Source: Luteirhabdus salina
GTDB lineage: Bacteria; Bacteroidota; Bacteroidia; Flavobacteriales; Flavobacteriaceae
NCBI GenBank assembly: GCA_025384855.1
Contig: JALAHT010000001.1
Location: 62,001 to 126,000 of the forward strand
DNA: 64,000 nt
Direction: 5' to 3'
The position numbers and the translations under genes are program-made. Positions 52,252 through 60,013 of this stretch are shown here, one piece after another; positions within the stretch are counted from its first letter, which is position 1; each line of letters opens with the position of its first letter. Below the pieces are notes generated by a model, which saw only the letters and a program-made list of their open reading frames with translations, searched no databases and was not told the origin of the DNA.

Positions 52252-53205
52252 TTAGTAAATAAAAGCCAAACTAATAAAAATACCATACGCTACTACGATA
52301 AGAAGCCCTTTGAATCTTCCTATTTCAAAACGCTTCGGAAGAAATGCCAAAGGCAGCAAGACGGCTGCAAATCCAAGCATCCAAAAAATATCGCTTGATA
52401 CGACTTCTGGGCTCTTCGCAAAAATTGGCTGAATGAGCGATGTTATTCCAAGTACAGAAGCAATATTGAAAATATTAGAACCGATTAGATTCCCTAACGA
52501 GATAGCCTTTTCCTGTTTAGCAGCGGCAATAACCGATGCGGCCAACTCGGGAACACTCGTTCCTACAGCTATCATAGTGACGGCAATGACCCTTTCGGTA
52601 ACGCCCAAGGCCAATGCTAGATCTACGGCACCCATCACTAACAATTCCGATCCGCCCCAAAGCGCAACGCCACCTATAATGAGCCATATAATTATTTTGA
52701 AATTAGAAGTGTCGGAAAGACTATCATCTACTTCTTCAGAAGCGCCTTCCGCCTTACGCTGTTTTTTTGCACGTTGTAACAAGAAAAATAGATAGGCGAA
52801 TAAGGATAGCAGCAGCAGTCCTCCTTCCATCCTAGTGATATCGCCGCCATTCTTCAACAACATATAGAATAGGAGTGACAACAACATCATGGCGGGCCAA
52901 TTGAACTTATAAAAATCACGATCGATAGAGAGCGGGCCGATTAACGCTGTTACGCCGAGTACTAAACCAATATTCGCGATATTGGAACCGATTACATTTC
53001 CCAATGAGATATCCGAAAAACCATCAAGCGCGGCCTGAACACTAACCAATAATTCAGGAGCAGAAGTTGCAAACGATACGACCGTTAGTCCGATGACCAT
53101 TTTCGACAACCGTAGCTTGAAAGACAATCCCACGGAAGCGCGAACCAAAAACTCTCCCCCAACGACCAATAAAACCAGTCCGATAAATATAAACAGTATG
53201 CTCAT
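52252..53205 (-). CDS. Sodium/calcium antiporter, CaCA/YrbG family
   Basis: The ATG at 53205 gives 317 residues beginning MSILFIFIGLVLLVVGGE, the usual start; the open frame before it is not typical. Two inverted repeats are visible, each with the ion-binding alpha motif: SAPELLVSVQAALDG...SLGNVIGSNIANIGLVLG and SVPELAASVIAA...SLGNLIGSNIFNIASVLG. It exchanges Ca2+ for Na+ or H+ across the inner membrane. It diverges from the BlaI-type repressor gene, so the operators at 53339 could also affect it. Confidence 0.9.
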   Translation of the reverse strand: MSILFIFIGLVLLVVGGEFLVRASVGLSFKLRLSKMVIGLTVVSFATSAPELLVSVQAALDGFSDISLGNVIGSNIANIGLVLGVTALIGPLSIDRDFYKFNWPAMMLLSLLFYMLLKNGGDITRMEGGLLLLSLFAYLFFLLQRAKKQRKAEGASEEVDDSLSDTSNFKIIIWLIIGGVALWGGSELLVMGAVDLALALGVTERVIAVTMIAVGTSVPELAASVIAAAKQEKAISLGNLIGSNIFNIASVLGITSLIQPIFAKSPEVVSSDIFWMLGFAAVLLPLAFLPKRFEIGRFKGLLIVVAYGIFISLAFIY

Positions 53206-53338
53206 TTCAACTAATAAGGTAGCGAAGATACTAATTTGTAGCACCTTTTCCGAACACAAAGAAATTGGCTTTAAAACTAAAGAATGATGCAATAAATAGC
53301 TACAATAGCACAATAAAAACTACATTTTTCGTTATATA

Positions 53339-53372
53339 ACTACAGAATTAGTTGTATAACTATGAAAATAGT
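53339..53372. promoter_or_regulatory. Two BlaI-type operator dyads
   Basis: Two dyads ACTA-N6-TAGT at 53339-53352 and 53359-53372, with centres 20 bp (about two helical turns) apart. The half-sites extend to ATAACTA on the left. They lie 33 nt upstream of the BlaI-type ATG, as expected for autoregulation. Confidence 0.65.
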
Positions 53373-53404
53373 TTTATGTTTGAAGTCCAATTTTAATAAA
53401 ACAC

Positions 53405-53761
53405 ATGGAAAAATTGACCAATAAGGAAGAAGAAGTGATGCAGGCGCTTTGGAAACTTGGCAAGGCCTTTGTTAAAGAGCTAGTAGCAACGCTTCCTTCT
53501 GATAATCATTATAATACTATTTCGACCATTGTTCGAAATTTGGAGGAAAAAGGCTATGTTTCCTATAATGCTTATGGAAAAACGCATCAATATTATCCCA
53601 TTATAAGCAAGGAAGCGTATACAAGAACATTTATGCAGCATGCCATGAAGAAATACTTCAACAATAATTATATGAATGTTGTTTCCTTTTTTGCTGAAGA
53701 GGAAAAGATTTCTGCCGACGAACTGCGTGAAATTTTAGCCATCATAGAAAACAAGTCGTAA
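53405..53761 (+). CDS. BlaI/MecI/CopY-family repressor
   Basis: A 118-residue winged-helix repressor: LTNKEEEVMQALWKLGKAFVKELVATL, then the recognition helix YNTISTIVRNLEEKGYVSY, followed by a dimerisation domain. Its last base is shared with the next gene's ATG, so both are translated together. In this family the membrane partner senses an inducer and leads to repressor cleavage. The cleavage site is not obvious by eye. The two dyads upstream are the likely operator. Confidence 0.92.
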   Translation: MEKLTNKEEEVMQALWKLGKAFVKELVATLPSDNHYNTISTIVRNLEEKGYVSYNAYGKTHQYYPIISKEAYTRTFMQHAMKKYFNNNYMNVVSFFAEEEKISADELREILAIIENKS

Positions 53762-55566
53762 TGGAACTATTTTATCCCATGTTGAAATCGGCCCTAGTGC
53801 TATCACTCTTTTTAGGAGTTTATCAGCTTTTCCTGAAGCAGGATACGCACTTTAGTCTTCACCGTTGGTTCCTTCTATCGGGGATAGCGGTCTCCTTCAT
53901 TTTGCCGTTCCTCATTTTTGAAACGGTGGTCCAGAAAGACCTTCCTGCAGAATTTCTGATACAACAAGGATCAGAAAATTATTCTTCCGATGTCGAAGAA
54001 ACGGCTATAGTTTCTTGGGCAACTATTGGACTTTATTCCTACCTTATTATAGTAGCAGCGTTTTTCATTCGAATGCTTATGCAAATAGGAGGCCTTTTAA
54101 ACCTCTTAAAAGATATCCGTAGCGTTCGCAAAGGCATGATTGTTTATCATATCACGAATCGTTCGCTCGCCCCTTTCTCCTTTTTCAACCACATAGTTTA
54201 CAATCCTAAGCAACATAGCAATGCTGAAATACAGATGATTATAGCGCACGAAACTGCACATGCGCGACAATTTCACTCGATAGACATACTAATAGCCAAT
54301 CTTCTTGTTTGTCTACAATGGTTCAATCCGTTCGTATGGATCTATCGAAAGTCTATTATGACCAACTTGGAATATTTGGCCGACCGCGAAAGTATTTCAG
54401 TGGCTCCTTCCCCGAAAACATATCAATTGGCAATGGTGAAGAACGCCTTACCGCTATCTACGCCAGCGCTTGCCAGTACCTTTTATCAATCAAATATCAA
54501 AAAACGAATTATTATGCTAAACAAAAACAGTTCTAATAGGTTCCACAAATTCAAGATCATTGCTATCCTTCCCTTATTGGCAATCTTCTTTTGGAGTTTT
54601 AATGTGAAAGAAAGAATCGAATGGAATAGTATCAATACGAATACTTCCGACGGCACCCCTACTACTGTTTCAGAAATTGGTGATGAAACCGTACCTAAGG
54701 AGCCAGATACCGCAACCTCTTCAAAAATTGAAAAGGAGGCTGCCACGAATGAAGAGGTTTCCCCCTATAATGAAAGTGAAGAACTCGTTTCTACTTCAGT
54801 ACAGGAAACTCAGGAGCTCGTTCATGTAACTATTACCAAAAATTCTTCGGATGCCGACCTGGATCAAATGAAACGGATGTTATTGGATGAGCATAATATT
54901 GAATTCGGTTTTAAAAGAGTAAAGCGCAACGCTGCAGGTGAAATAATCGGCATTCGTATTGTGGTTGAAGACGAATTTTCTGGAAATAAATCGCAATACC
55001 ATACCAGTAGCGACTCACCGGTTAATGACATTCACATTATTCGTAAGGCAAATGGGGGCCTTTCCATCGGAAACCTTAAATCGAAGGCTGAAGCAAACGC
55101 TTCGATGGAAGAAGTGGAGCAACAGATGGCGGAACGCAGGGAAGAAATGGAAATGCGTCGGAAAGAAATGGATGAGCGCCGTGTCGAAATGGAGGTGGAA
55201 AGAGAAGAACGTCGTCGAGAAATGCGCGAGGAAATGCGAGCAAGACGTGAAGCCATGCGAGACGAAATGCATGAGAAACGCGATTCGCTTCGTCACTACA
55301 AAGGTCGTGTTCGTTCACGAAACATGAACGATTCCATCCATATTGTGCGAAACCGAAATGGCAATGTCGCTTTTGGAGTACGCCAGCCAGCCGATAATGG
55401 TCAGCCGCTTATCGTCGTAGATGGAAAAGTACGCGAGCGAGATGCCTTACAAGAGCTCTTACCGGAACAAATTGAATCCGTTAATGTTATAAAGGGTGAA
55501 AAAGCGGTTGACAAATATGGTCCGAAGGCTATGGATGGTGTCATTGAAATAAAAACTAAGAATTAG
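53761..55566 (+). CDS. BlaR1/M56-family membrane metallopeptidase with MER-rich helix and TonB-plug-like tail
   Basis: A 601-residue sensor. Four helices in the first 270 residues surround the zinc motif HETAH (about 163-167) and the second ligand in LEYLADRES. There is no penicillin-binding sensor domain. The extracytoplasmic part has a Thr/Ser/Glu-rich linker, a repeated beta region, then a helical coiled coil of about 70 residues rich in Met, Glu and Arg (448-515), and a C-terminal piece (about 550-601) like a TonB-receptor plug: QPLIVVDGKV, IESVNVIKGEKAVDKYGPKAMDGVIEIKTK. What is sensed is unknown. The upstream gene is its repressor partner. Confidence 0.88.
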   Translation: MELFYPMLKSALVLSLFLGVYQLFLKQDTHFSLHRWFLLSGIAVSFILPFLIFETVVQKDLPAEFLIQQGSENYSSDVEETAIVSWATIGLYSYLIIVAAFFIRMLMQIGGLLNLLKDIRSVRKGMIVYHITNRSLAPFSFFNHIVYNPKQHSNAEIQMIIAHETAHARQFHSIDILIANLLVCLQWFNPFVWIYRKSIMTNLEYLADRESISVAPSPKTYQLAMVKNALPLSTPALASTFYQSNIKKRIIMLNKNSSNRFHKFKIIAILPLLAIFFWSFNVKERIEWNSINTNTSDGTPTTVSEIGDETVPKEPDTATSSKIEKEAATNEEVSPYNESEELVSTSVQETQELVHVTITKNSSDADLDQMKRMLLDEHNIEFGFKRVKRNAAGEIIGIRIVVEDEFSGNKSQYHTSSDSPVNDIHIIRKANGGLSIGNLKSKAEANASMEEVEQQMAERREEMEMRRKEMDERRVEMEVEREERRREMREEMRARREAMRDEMHEKRDSLRHYKGRVRSRNMNDSIHIVRNRNGNVAFGVRQPADNGQPLIVVDGKVRERDALQELLPEQIESVNVIKGEKAVDKYGPKAMDGVIEIKTKN

Positions 55567-55592
55567 GCATCCTCAATTCTTATATTATTCTT

Positions 55593-55620
55593 AAACCTCT
55601 CGTTGCTTATCGGGAGGTTT
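55593..55620 (+). terminator. Terminator after the BlaR1-like gene
   Basis: Stem AAACCTC/GAGGTTT with a 14-nt loop and a T-rich tail, 27 nt after the stop. Confidence 0.7.
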
Positions 55621-55637
55621 CTTATTTTTAAAGAGTT

Positions 55638-55799
55638 ATGGGATTAAAACGAACATTCTTTAAAGGACTCGCGAAGCTGAATAAGAAAGTGCTACCCAGC
55701 TTCACCAAAAAGGATGTCGACCTATCCAAAGCGTCGAAAATACAGCTTGCCTTGTTTGCCTATAAAATGTGGGTGACAAAAAATGCGGTAAATCAGTAG
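55638..55799 (+). CDS. Small basic flavobacterial protein (53 residues)
   Basis: A 53-codon frame beginning MGLKRTFFKGLAKLNKKVLP and continuing with LSKASKIQLALFAYKMWVTKNA. It is basic and helical with an aromatic C-terminal half. Proteins of this type are common in flavobacteria and often carry an unsupported SsrA-binding label; I assign no function. The stop overlaps the convergent apt gene by 7 nt. A possible ribosome site AAAGAG lies upstream. Confidence 0.65.
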   Translation: MGLKRTFFKGLAKLNKKVLPSFTKKDVDLSKASKIQLALFAYKMWVTKNAVNQ

Positions 55800-56302
55800 C
55801 TTATTAGTGACCGAACTTCGTACTTCTTTAATTTTTCACTTCCTTTAAGAAACTCTAGTTCTATTAGAAAATTACATTGAACAATTGTCCCGCCAAGCTG
55901 TTCGATTAGTTTACACGCAGCTCTAGCAGTCCCGCCGGTAGCTAGCACGTCATCATGTAAAAGCACTTTTTCTCCTTCTTGAATAGCATCCTCGTGGATT
56001 TCCAGCGCATCCATCCCATATTCCAAGGTATACGGCTGTTTCAGGGTCTGAAACGGCAGCTTCCCTCCTTTCCGAATGGGTACAAAGCCTGCATTCAATT
56101 CTTTTGCCAATAGACTGGCGAAGAAAAAGCCACGTGATTCAATTCCAACCACTTTATCTATTTTAGCATCAGCCAATAACGCAAGTTGCTCGAGACAGTA
56201 TTGTAATGCCTCGGCATCTGCCAAAAGAGGCGTAATATCCTTAAAATCGACACCAGGTTTCGGAAAATCGGGAATGGCACGAATGTATTTTTCTAAATCC
56301 AT
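55793..56302 (-). CDS. apt: Adenine phosphoribosyltransferase
   Basis: A 169-residue type I phosphoribosyltransferase. The PRPP-binding motif VLLHDDVLATGGTA is near residue 117, with the N-terminal FPKPGVDFKDITPLL hood and GIESRGFFFASLLA segment typical of APT. It salvages adenine to AMP. It diverges from the tRNA promoter at 56324 with only 22 nt between. Confidence 0.95.
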   Translation of the reverse strand: MDLEKYIRAIPDFPKPGVDFKDITPLLADAEALQYCLEQLALLADAKIDKVVGIESRGFFFASLLAKELNAGFVPIRKGGKLPFQTLKQPYTLEYGMDALEIHEDAIQEGEKVLLHDDVLATGGTARAACKLIEQLGGTIVQCNFLIELEFLKGSEKLKKYEVRSLISY

Positions 56303-56323
56303 ACTATTTTTTTGAAAAGTGCT

Positions 56324-56354
56324 TTGTCTATAAAGGTAAAAAGAAATATATTTG
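56324..56354 (+). promoter_or_regulatory. Promoter of tRNA-Arg (TTG-N20-TATATTTG)
   Basis: TTG at 56324-56326 and a perfect -7 at 56347-56354, 50 nt before the tRNA. No other gene on this strand is nearby. Confidence 0.8.
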
Positions 56355-56403
56355 CACCCCGAAACAAAGCATACTTTATTCTATGCCAAGTTTTGAAAAA
56401 TAA

Positions 56404-56477
56404 GGCCTCGTGGCGCAACTGAATAGCGCATCTGATTACGGCTCAGAAGGTTCCAGGTTTGAATCCTGGCGAGGTCA
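56404..56477 (+). tRNA. tRNA-Arg(ACG)
   Basis: A 74-nt cloverleaf: acceptor GGCCTCG with CGAGGTC (one G-T wobble), D-arm stem GCGC/GCGC, anticodon arm TCTGA-TTACGGC-TCAGA (anticodon ACG, presumably edited to ICG), a 5-nt variable loop, T-arm CCAGG-TTTGAAT-CCTGG, discriminator A. CCA is not encoded. Confidence 0.96.
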
Positions 56478-56490
56478 CTTAACTCGCAGA

Positions 56491-56514
56491 CCCTGCATGA
56501 AAATGCAGGGTTTT
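56491..56514 (+). terminator. Terminator of tRNA-Arg
   Basis: Perfect 8-bp stem CCCTGCAT/ATGCAGGG with a GAAA loop and TTTTGTATTTT tail. Confidence 0.9.
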
Positions 56515-56629
56515 GTATTTTAGAATTGTGTGTAAGCTTGCTTATCTGAACAATTTGTAAATGCAAAACCACAGCGCAAAAGCGATGTAGGACTGCATTT
56601 TCAGGCGTGTGCGTAACAGGAAATATAAT

Positions 56630-56642
56630 CTGGCGAGGTCAC
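56630..56642 (+). repeat. Direct repeat of the tRNA-Arg 3' end (att-like)
   Basis: CTGGCGAGGTCAC is identical to 56466-56478, which spans the T-arm 3' strand, acceptor strand and discriminator. The copies are 164 bp apart. Confidence 0.85.
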
Positions 56643-56659
56643 AATAAATAGTTCCATAA

Positions 56660-56693
56660 GAAAAAAACGCCAAGCTTGCTTGAGCGTTTTTTT
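56660..56693 (+). terminator. Second terminator after the repeat
   Basis: Stem AAAAAACGC-AAGC with GCTT-GCGTTTTTT and a T run. It follows the copied tRNA end, as if it closed a lost RNA gene. Confidence 0.8.
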
Positions 56694-57010
56694 GTTTGAA
56701 TTATTTTCAAAGCGGAGGTTTGTCAGATTGTAGAACAAAGTGTAACAATCTTGGCGAGCCTGCCTGCTGGCAAAGGCAAGGGAGCAGTAAATAGTTCAAA
56801 GAAGAATTCTGGAAAGCAAAGAGGGTAACGCCAATCCTTGCGAACTTACAATACCAATATACCATACCCAAAACCTAGGGTTTTTATCTTAAGAGCCTTC
56901 CAGTTCACCTAAATCTTTAGCTTCTTCCCATACCCCCAAAATAATCTGTTAAAAAGGCTAAAAAAATCAGATTTCCTTTAATATCTTATAGCCTTAAAAT
57001 TTGAACATAG

Positions 57011-58666
57011 ATGAAGACACCTAAATTTCTCCAATTAAACAATCTAAAAGGCGATATCATGGGCGGGCTTGTCGCCGGTGTGGTAGCACTTCCATTAGCG
57101 TTGGCTTTCGGCGTGCAGTCCGGAATGGGCGCTACAGCAGGACTCTACGGCGCTATTGCAATCGGAATATTCGCAGCAGCTTTCGGAGGTACCGAAACAC
57201 AAGCAAGTGGGCCCACTGGTCCGATGACCGTGGTTTCAGCTGCATTGGTTGCTGGAGCCATTGAGGTTACCGGTAGCCTAGAAGCGGGAATGGGCATAAT
57301 ATTAGCTTCCTTTCTTCTAGCAGGTCTCTTGCAAATTGTCTTTGGTTTTTTAAATATTGCAGGCTACGTTAAATACTTTCCGTATCCCGTAATATCAGGG
57401 TTTATGAGCGGGGTCGGATTAATTATCATCATCTTACAAATATTCCCTTTTGCTGGATTAGACTCTCCGAAATCAACTGTAAAAGTAATTAAGGATATGC
57501 CTAGGTTATTGGAGGAGTATAACTTACAAGCGATGTTACTGGGAGCTATAACCGTTGTAGTATATTTCATTTGGCCAAAGATCACCAAAGCTATTCCAAG
57601 TGCTTTGGTCGCACTTATCGTTGCCACACTTATTGGGTATTTCTTCAACATGGACATCCCGGTTATCGGAGATATTCCTAGCGGATTGCCAGCGCTTCAG
57701 ATTGGCACGATTATGAGCATCGAAAGCTCTTCCTATACACTAATCATAGAGTATGCTTTCGTTTTAGCAATTCTAGGTAGTATCGATTCCTTGCTAACGG
57801 CAGTTATTGCCGACAATATGACCAAGACAAAACATAATTCAAATCGTGAATTGATCGGTCAGGGAATCGGTAATACGATTGGCGCCTTAATCGGAGGTAT
57901 TCCCGGCGCTGGAGCAACAAAAGGTACGGTTGTAAATATTAATGCCGGAGGAAGAACCCGTCGTTCGGGTATGCTTCACGGTACCTTCTTATTGGCTGTG
58001 CTATTGGGACTAGGGTCATTGGCTTCGCATATTCCACTCTGTGTATTGGCAGGATTACTGATTCCTATCGGATTTAAGATTATCGATGTGAAAGGTTTAA
58101 AGCATTTATTAAAGGTACCGAAATCGGATGCCGTGGTTATGGTTATCGTACTCTTGATGACCACCTTTGGTAGCTTAATCCAAGCAGTAGGAATTGGTGT
58201 CGCCTTAGCATGCCTGTTGTTTATGAAGAAGTCGGGCGATATGAGTGAACGCGGACTTGAAGTCGGTAATGTTTCTGATTTGGATGAAACACCTTGGGAA
58301 GACGAAGGCGAATTCTATAAAACATATAAGGACAAGGTACTTATCAAACGCCTATATGGCCCGCTGTTTTTTGGCTTTACCTCCTATTTCAAGGATCAGG
58401 TGAAGAAACACGCCATCGATGTCGATGCTGTTATTTTCAGAATGGATCGGGTCCCATATATCGATCAATCAGGAATTTATACGCTGGAAGACATCATCTT
58501 TGATCTACGGTCTAGGGATATTGAAGTGATGTTTGTCGGTCTTCAAGACCAACCTAGGGATATGCTGGAAGCGGTGGATGTCGTTCCCGATTTGGTTCCT
58601 GAAGAAGATATTTTTTCAACCATTTATGATTGCTTGGATTATCTTAAGCTTCGGTTGAGTTCATAA
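57011..58666 (+). CDS. SulP-family inorganic anion transporter with STAS domain
   Basis: A 551-residue SLC26/SulP protein with about twelve membrane helices in two inverted repeats (GLVAGVVALPLALAFGVQSG, GSIDSLLTAVIADNM, GIPGAGATKGTVVNINAGGRTRRSG) and a C-terminal STAS domain (about 440-545). Bacterial members carry sulfate, bicarbonate or dicarboxylates; the substrate cannot be chosen by eye. It is monocistronic on the plus strand. Confidence 0.9.
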   Translation: MKTPKFLQLNNLKGDIMGGLVAGVVALPLALAFGVQSGMGATAGLYGAIAIGIFAAAFGGTETQASGPTGPMTVVSAALVAGAIEVTGSLEAGMGIILASFLLAGLLQIVFGFLNIAGYVKYFPYPVISGFMSGVGLIIIILQIFPFAGLDSPKSTVKVIKDMPRLLEEYNLQAMLLGAITVVVYFIWPKITKAIPSALVALIVATLIGYFFNMDIPVIGDIPSGLPALQIGTIMSIESSSYTLIIEYAFVLAILGSIDSLLTAVIADNMTKTKHNSNRELIGQGIGNTIGALIGGIPGAGATKGTVVNINAGGRTRRSGMLHGTFLLAVLLGLGSLASHIPLCVLAGLLIPIGFKIIDVKGLKHLLKVPKSDAVVMVIVLLMTTFGSLIQAVGIGVALACLLFMKKSGDMSERGLEVGNVSDLDETPWEDEGEFYKTYKDKVLIKRLYGPLFFGFTSYFKDQVKKHAIDVDAVIFRMDRVPYIDQSGIYTLEDIIFDLRSRDIEVMFVGLQDQPRDMLEAVDVVPDLVPEEDIFSTIYDCLDYLKLRLSS

Positions 58667-58725
58667 AGCTGATAAAAATATATATTGGATTTGGTTTGAA
58701 AGGCATAGATATGTTTTTCAAACCA

Positions 58726-59166
58726 TTAATTCTCTGAAAGTGCCTTAACCTTTCGTAGGGCTTTGCCCCAAAGTTCTTTAAAGGTTTCAACATGCTTATC
58801 GTCCATTTCCATCTGAACTTGAAGAAGTGTGGTGCCATCTTTCTCCGTCAAAAAATATTGTTCTTTGGAGGGTGCCCATTCCTTCACCTTTTCACTGGTA
58901 GTATCTTCTACCCCATCCTCAACAATTCCAATATGCTTAAAAAACATTTTGGAAGGGACTTCTTTCTTTTCAATTATCGCAACCATCCCAGAACCCTTTG
59001 GGTCCAAAAAGTGAATTTTACTTCCCTCCCGCCAATCGCTTTTGGCATGCGAGCCCTCTGTAAATACTGACGTCCATTCTCGGTAGGTCCTGTCATTCCA
59101 AAGAACAGCCCAGACACTTTCCCGTTTCGCTTCAATTTCAATTTGAAAGGTTTGATTTTTCATCAT
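58726..59166 (-). CDS. SRPBCC/AHSA1-family protein
   Basis: A 146-residue START-like protein of the Aha1-C-terminal type: FQIEIEAKRESVWAVLWNDRTYREWTSVF at the start, a beta-sheet cavity (GSKIHFLDPKGSGMVAIIEKKE) and the C-terminal long helix (HVETFKELWGKALRKVKAL). Two initial Met codons (59166 and 59163) are both possible. Such proteins bind small hydrophobic ligands; the ligand is unknown. It converges on the SulP gene. Confidence 0.88.
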   Translation of the reverse strand: MMKNQTFQIEIEAKRESVWAVLWNDRTYREWTSVFTEGSHAKSDWREGSKIHFLDPKGSGMVAIIEKKEVPSKMFFKHIGIVEDGVEDTTSEKVKEWAPSKEQYFLTEKDGTTLLQVQMEMDDKHVETFKELWGKALRKVKALSEN

Positions 59167-59332
59167 CGTATTGGTTTATTGCGTTTTACTTCCTAGGAAA
59201 CTATTAAATGTCTTGAGAAAAACCTTACATGGATGGATAATCATTCAAACCTAACCCCTTCAAATTAAATCCATTGCATAAACCATCCGTCTCTATAAAT
59301 TTACAAAAACCTTTGAAATCGATTTAAAAAAC

Positions 59333-60010
59333 CTAGTGTGGATTGAAATAACCGTATAGCTGGTACACAAACAATCCTATTCCAGCTATAATCAGATAAT
59401 AATTAGCAGCTTTGTAAAAAGCAGTATAACTCGATTTTGACTGCCATTGGGTAATCAGAAAAACGATGGGAATTAGCGCCAACACCTGTCCCAGCTCAAC
59501 ACCCACGTTAAAGCTAACAATCTTCGCCAAAAATTGATCGGAACCAACATTGAAGGATTGCAATCTTGTTGAAAGGCCTAAGCCATGAATCAACCCAAAA
59601 CCAAATACCATCGCCAAAAGGTTGGGTGCTTTAATGTTCATCTTTGAAAAACCACCAATGTTTTCAAAGCCTTTATAGAACACGCTCAAAGCGATTATCG
59701 CATCGATAATATGCTCGTTTACACGGATTCCGGCATACGTGGCTCCGATTAAAGTAATACTGTGACCTATTGTGAAAATCGTAATAAATTTTACGATATC
59801 CTTAAAGCCCGTTAGGTAAAAAACCACTCCCGCCAGAAAAAGAAGGTGGTCGTATCCCGTAACCATATGTTTGGCACCCACATATATATAGGAAAGCAAA
59901 CCGCCAGCATCTAAAATTGCCTGATCTGAATCGCTTACATCATGAGCGAAAACCATAATAGGCGATAACAAACAAAATAGCAGCAACGTTTTCTTCAGGT
60001 TACTATGCAT
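59333..60010 (-). CDS. HupE/UreJ-family membrane protein
   Basis: A 225-residue protein with a signal-like first helix (MHSNLKKTLLLFCLLSPIMVFAH) and about six further helices. The family motif is KHMVTGYDHLLFLAGVVF, with IGHSITL and the GFGLIHGLG segment. Conserved His and Asp suggest Ni2+ or Co2+ handling, as for HupE. It follows the His-rich DUF4198 gene by 3 nt, so the two form an operon for metal uptake. Confidence 0.88.
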   Translation of the reverse strand: MHSNLKKTLLLFCLLSPIMVFAHDVSDSDQAILDAGGLLSYIYVGAKHMVTGYDHLLFLAGVVFYLTGFKDIVKFITIFTIGHSITLIGATYAGIRVNEHIIDAIIALSVFYKGFENIGGFSKMNIKAPNLLAMVFGFGLIHGLGLSTRLQSFNVGSDQFLAKIVSFNVGVELGQVLALIPIVFLITQWQSKSSYTAFYKAANYYLIIAGIGLFVYQLYGYFNPH

Positions 60011-60013
60011 TTC

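Larger units (their letters stand above)
56478..57010. other. Spacer with degenerate copies of the tRNA-Arg 3' end
   Basis: No gene seen in 533 bp. It holds the tRNA terminator (56491-56514), a 13-bp direct repeat of the tRNA 3' end at 56630-56642, a second terminator (56660-56693), a shorter third copy (AATCTTGGCGAG at 56747-56758) and the repeated word TAAATAGTTC (56645 and 56788). Confidence 0.75.

Noticed and set aside
54486-55318. Minus-strand frames rich in Ser/Arg/Phe opposite the BlaR1-like gene
   Set aside because: They reflect the Met/Arg/Glu-rich coding repeat of the sense strand.
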